A DNA stretch of 7,985 bases from JBBDRX01 sp040905245 (GTDB lineage: Bacteria; Bacteroidota; Rhodothermia; Balneolales; Balneolaceae). The translations under genes and the position numbers were made by a program. The notes under the pieces were generated by a model, which saw nothing but the letters and a program-made list of their open reading frames with translations, searched no databases and had not been told where the DNA came from. Positions 6,019-7,985 of this stretch are shown one piece after another (the first letter of the stretch is position 1; each line of letters begins with the position of its first letter). The stretch lies in contig JBBDRX010000044.1 of NCBI GenBank assembly GCA_040905245.1, positions 1 through 7,985 on the forward strand. Direction: 5' to 3'.

Positions 6019-7167
6019 ATGGATTTGAAAAGCACACATCGCGAGGGCCTGCCCTCTTCCATTCACCGCATCGTCGTCAAGGTGGGAAGCCGCATTCTGG
6101 TTGACGAACAGGGACGCCCGGATCCGGAACGGATTGAACAGCTGGCTGGTGAAATTGCCGACCTGCATCTGCAAGAACGTTATGAGGTGATTCTGGTTTC
6201 GTCCGGGGCCATTGCCGCTGGGGTGCAGACGCTCGGATGGTCCGAACGGCCCGGCCACCTGCCGGAACTGCAGATGGCCGCCGCCCTGGGCCAGGGAGTT
6301 TTGATGAACCAGTACAGCAACTTTTTTGCCTCCCACAACTGTCGCATCGGGCAGGTACTGCTGACCCATGCCGACCTGCGAAACCGTGAGCGACACCTGA
6401 ATGCACGTAACACGATGCTGACGATGCTGCGCAACGGCGTGATCCCTGTGGTGAACGAGAATGATGTCGTGGCGACGGATGAGATCAAGTTTGGAGACAA
6501 CGACCTGCTGGCTTCGATGGTAGCTACGCTTGTGGATGCGGATCTGCTGATATTATTGACCACAGCCGACGGGTTTCACCGGACAGAGAACGGAAAACTG
6601 ACGGAACGGGTCTCTCGTTTAGACGGAGTGTCCGATGAGGTGCTTCGCATGGCAGGTGGCAAAGGGAGTGGCTGGTCGACCGGAGGGATGGCCTCCAAAC
6701 TGAAGTCTGCAGAGCATGCCGTCAGGGCGGGTACGCCGGTGGTCATCGCCAACGGAACCACTCGGGGGATGCTCTCCCGTATCCTGAATGGAGACGATGT
6801 AGGGACATTGATCTTGAATGACCAGCAGGAGCAGCCGCTCAAAGCCCGCAAGAAATGGATCGCCTTTTTTCATCGGCCCCAGGGAACCATTGTTGTGGAC
6901 AAGGGAGCCGAAAAGGCCATTCGCCACCACGGGAACAGCCTGCTGCCGGTGGGTGTTGATCATACGAGGGGAGAGTTTCCGGTCGGCGCCCTGGTGAATA
7001 TCGAAAGTATGAACGGCAAGGTGGTTGCACGCGGAATTACCTCCTACTCCCGAAAGGATGTAGAGAGTATCAAAGGGGTCCATTCCGCTGAAATCTCCTC
7101 TATTTTGGGGGAGTGCCACTTTGAAGAGGTGATTCATCGGGACAATATGGTATTGATTGACGAGTAA
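6019..7167 (+). CDS. proB: Glutamate 5-kinase, ProB, with C-terminal PUA domain
   Basis: This cytoplasmic enzyme phosphorylates the gamma-carboxyl of glutamate with ATP, the first and usually proline-inhibited step of proline synthesis. From the ATG at 6019 it has 382 residues (E. coli ProB has 367). The amino-acid kinase domain shows VVKVGSRIL (19-27), VSSGAIAAG (60-68), PVVNENDVV (143-151), FGDNDLLA (158-165), TTADG (181-185) and the late nucleotide-binding loop WSTGGMASK (219-227). A PUA domain follows from about 280 to 375, starting KWIAFFHRPQGTIVVD and containing GKVVARGI. In-frame TTG at 6004 would add five residues. ATG 6019 is preferred because it starts just before the first conserved strand, although the only purine-rich tract (GGGGG) touches it. 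The gene lies 30 bp after the GlmU-like gene and 24 bp before proA, so all three are probably cotranscribed. Confidence 0.96.
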   Translation: MDLKSTHREGLPSSIHRIVVKVGSRILVDEQGRPDPERIEQLAGEIADLHLQERYEVILVSSGAIAAGVQTLGWSERPGHLPELQMAAALGQGVLMNQYSNFFASHNCRIGQVLLTHADLRNRERHLNARNTMLTMLRNGVIPVVNENDVVATDEIKFGDNDLLASMVATLVDADLLILLTTADGFHRTENGKLTERVSRLDGVSDEVLRMAGGKGSGWSTGGMASKLKSAEHAVRAGTPVVIANGTTRGMLSRILNGDDVGTLILNDQQEQPLKARKKWIAFFHRPQGTIVVDKGAEKAIRHHGNSLLPVGVDHTRGEFPVGALVNIESMNGKVVARGITSYSRKDVESIKGVHSAEISSILGECHFEEVIHRDNMVLIDE

Positions 7168-7191
7168 ACCTGCAGTACAGAACGAACCATT

Positions 7192-7985
7192 ATGAGTATC
7201 AAAGAACAGATTGACAAAATCGGGAAACAGGCCAGAAACGCCTCAAGAACGCTGTCGGGACTTACTACTGAGCAGAAGAACAGAGGGTTGAATGCCATCG
7301 CGGATGCACTGGAGGCGCAGCGGGAAAAGATTCGTGAACAGAACGATCTGGACGTGAAAGACGGCCGGGACAACGGCCTGTCGGATGCCCTGGTCGATCG
7401 CCTGATCCTGGACAAGAAACGAATGAATGCAATGATTCAGGGGGTTCGGGAGATCGCGAAGCTGCCGGATCCCGTAGGGCGAATTCTTCATACCCGTGAG
7501 AAGGAGAACGGGCTGGTCATCCGAAAGACCGCCGTTCCAATCGGCGTGATCGGGATGATCTATGAATCCCGCCCGAATGTAACGGCCGATGCCGCCGCTC
7601 TCTGCCTGAAAGCTTCCAACGCCGTCATTCTACGGGGAGGATCGGAAGCGGCCCGCAGCAACCGGGCCATTGCCGCTGCCATGTACGATGGTTTAAAAGC
7701 GGCTGAAATCCCCGAATATGCCATTCAATTGATCCCAATCCAGGACCGGGAAGCGGTCACGGCCCTGATTACCATGGACCGGTATGTAGACATGATTATC
7801 CCCCGAGGTGGCGAGGGGTTGATCCGGGCTGTAGCCGAGAATGCTACCGTTCCGGTGCTGAAGCACTACAAGGGTGTCTGCCATGTCTATGTCGATGGTG
7901 AGGTGGATCTTGACCTGGCCTCGGCAATTGTGGAGAATGCCAAGTGCCAGCGGCCCGGTGTCTGTAACGCCGCCGAAACGCTGCT
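7192..7985 (+). CDS. proA: Gamma-glutamyl phosphate reductase, ProA (C-terminal end off window)
   Basis: This enzyme reduces gamma-glutamyl phosphate with NADPH to glutamate 5-semialdehyde, which cyclises toward proline. It acts directly after ProB, whose labile product it may receive in a complex. The first 264 codons are present, and about 150 residues of a usual 415 or so lie beyond the right edge. Visible motifs are VPIGVIGMIYESRPNVTADA (115-134), VILRGGSEA (145-153), IPRGGEGLI (203-211), KHYKGVCHVYVD (224-235) and QRPGVCNAAETL (253-264). Cys258 in the last motif is the expected catalytic thiol. The aldehyde-dehydrogenase-like cofactor fold is therefore mostly in view and intact. The ATG at 7192 is the natural start, matching the usual N-terminus, though no Shine-Dalgarno precedes it. 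It lies 24 bp after the proB stop, consistent with one operon. Confidence 0.97.
   Translation, partial: MSIKEQIDKIGKQARNASRTLSGLTTEQKNRGLNAIADALEAQREKIREQNDLDVKDGRDNGLSDALVDRLILDKKRMNAMIQGVREIAKLPDPVGRILHTREKENGLVIRKTAVPIGVIGMIYESRPNVTADAAALCLKASNAVILRGGSEAARSNRAIAAAMYDGLKAAEIPEYAIQLIPIQDREAVTALITMDRYVDMIIPRGGEGLIRAVAENATVPVLKHYKGVCHVYVDGEVDLDLASAIVENAKCQRPGVCNAAETL

Noticed and set aside
5680..6396. A 238-codon minus-strand frame across the end of the GlmU-like gene and the start of proB.
   Set aside because: It overlaps two well-supported plus-strand genes and has no recognisable motif.

Overview
This 8 kb window is a compact piece of bacterial chromosome of moderate GC content. It has three genes on the minus strand (left half) and three on the plus strand (right half), which diverge from a 129 bp region at 4576-4704. 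Several traits point to the Bacteroidota or the wider FCB group: a GlmU-like protein of the non-canonical type typical of Bacteroidota, a short CxxC-AraC regulator of a type familiar from that phylum, and almost no Shine-Dalgarno sequences before the start codons. A halophilic or marine lineage such as Balneolota/Rhodothermota is possible, but the sequence does not fix the genus.

Left block (minus strand, read right to left): glmS (4575-2737), then a 187-residue AraC-family regulator with an N-terminal HMA-like CxxC segment (2674-2111), then a 364 bp gap with no convincing gene, then a CopA-type copper P1B-ATPase (1746 to beyond the left edge). The regulator and the ATPase look like a metal-sensing and metal-efflux pair. 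The gap before the ATPase holds two near-identical 21 bp direct repeats, 66 bp apart, which are the best operator candidates in the window.

Right block (plus strand): a 427-residue GlmU-like sugar nucleotidyltransferase/acyltransferase (4705-5988), proB (6019-7167) and proA (7192 to beyond the right edge). Gaps of 30 and 24 bp suggest one transcript.

Pathway logic: GlmS makes glucosamine-6-phosphate, and the GlmU-like protein should carry out the last steps to UDP-GlcNAc, so the divergent pair supplies cell-envelope precursors. ProB and ProA carry out the first two steps of proline synthesis from glutamate. No mobile element, CRISPR array, tRNA, rRNA or phage gene was seen. Most of the window is housekeeping. 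The parts that merit a second look are the CxxC-AraC regulator and the repeat-bearing leader of the copper ATPase.
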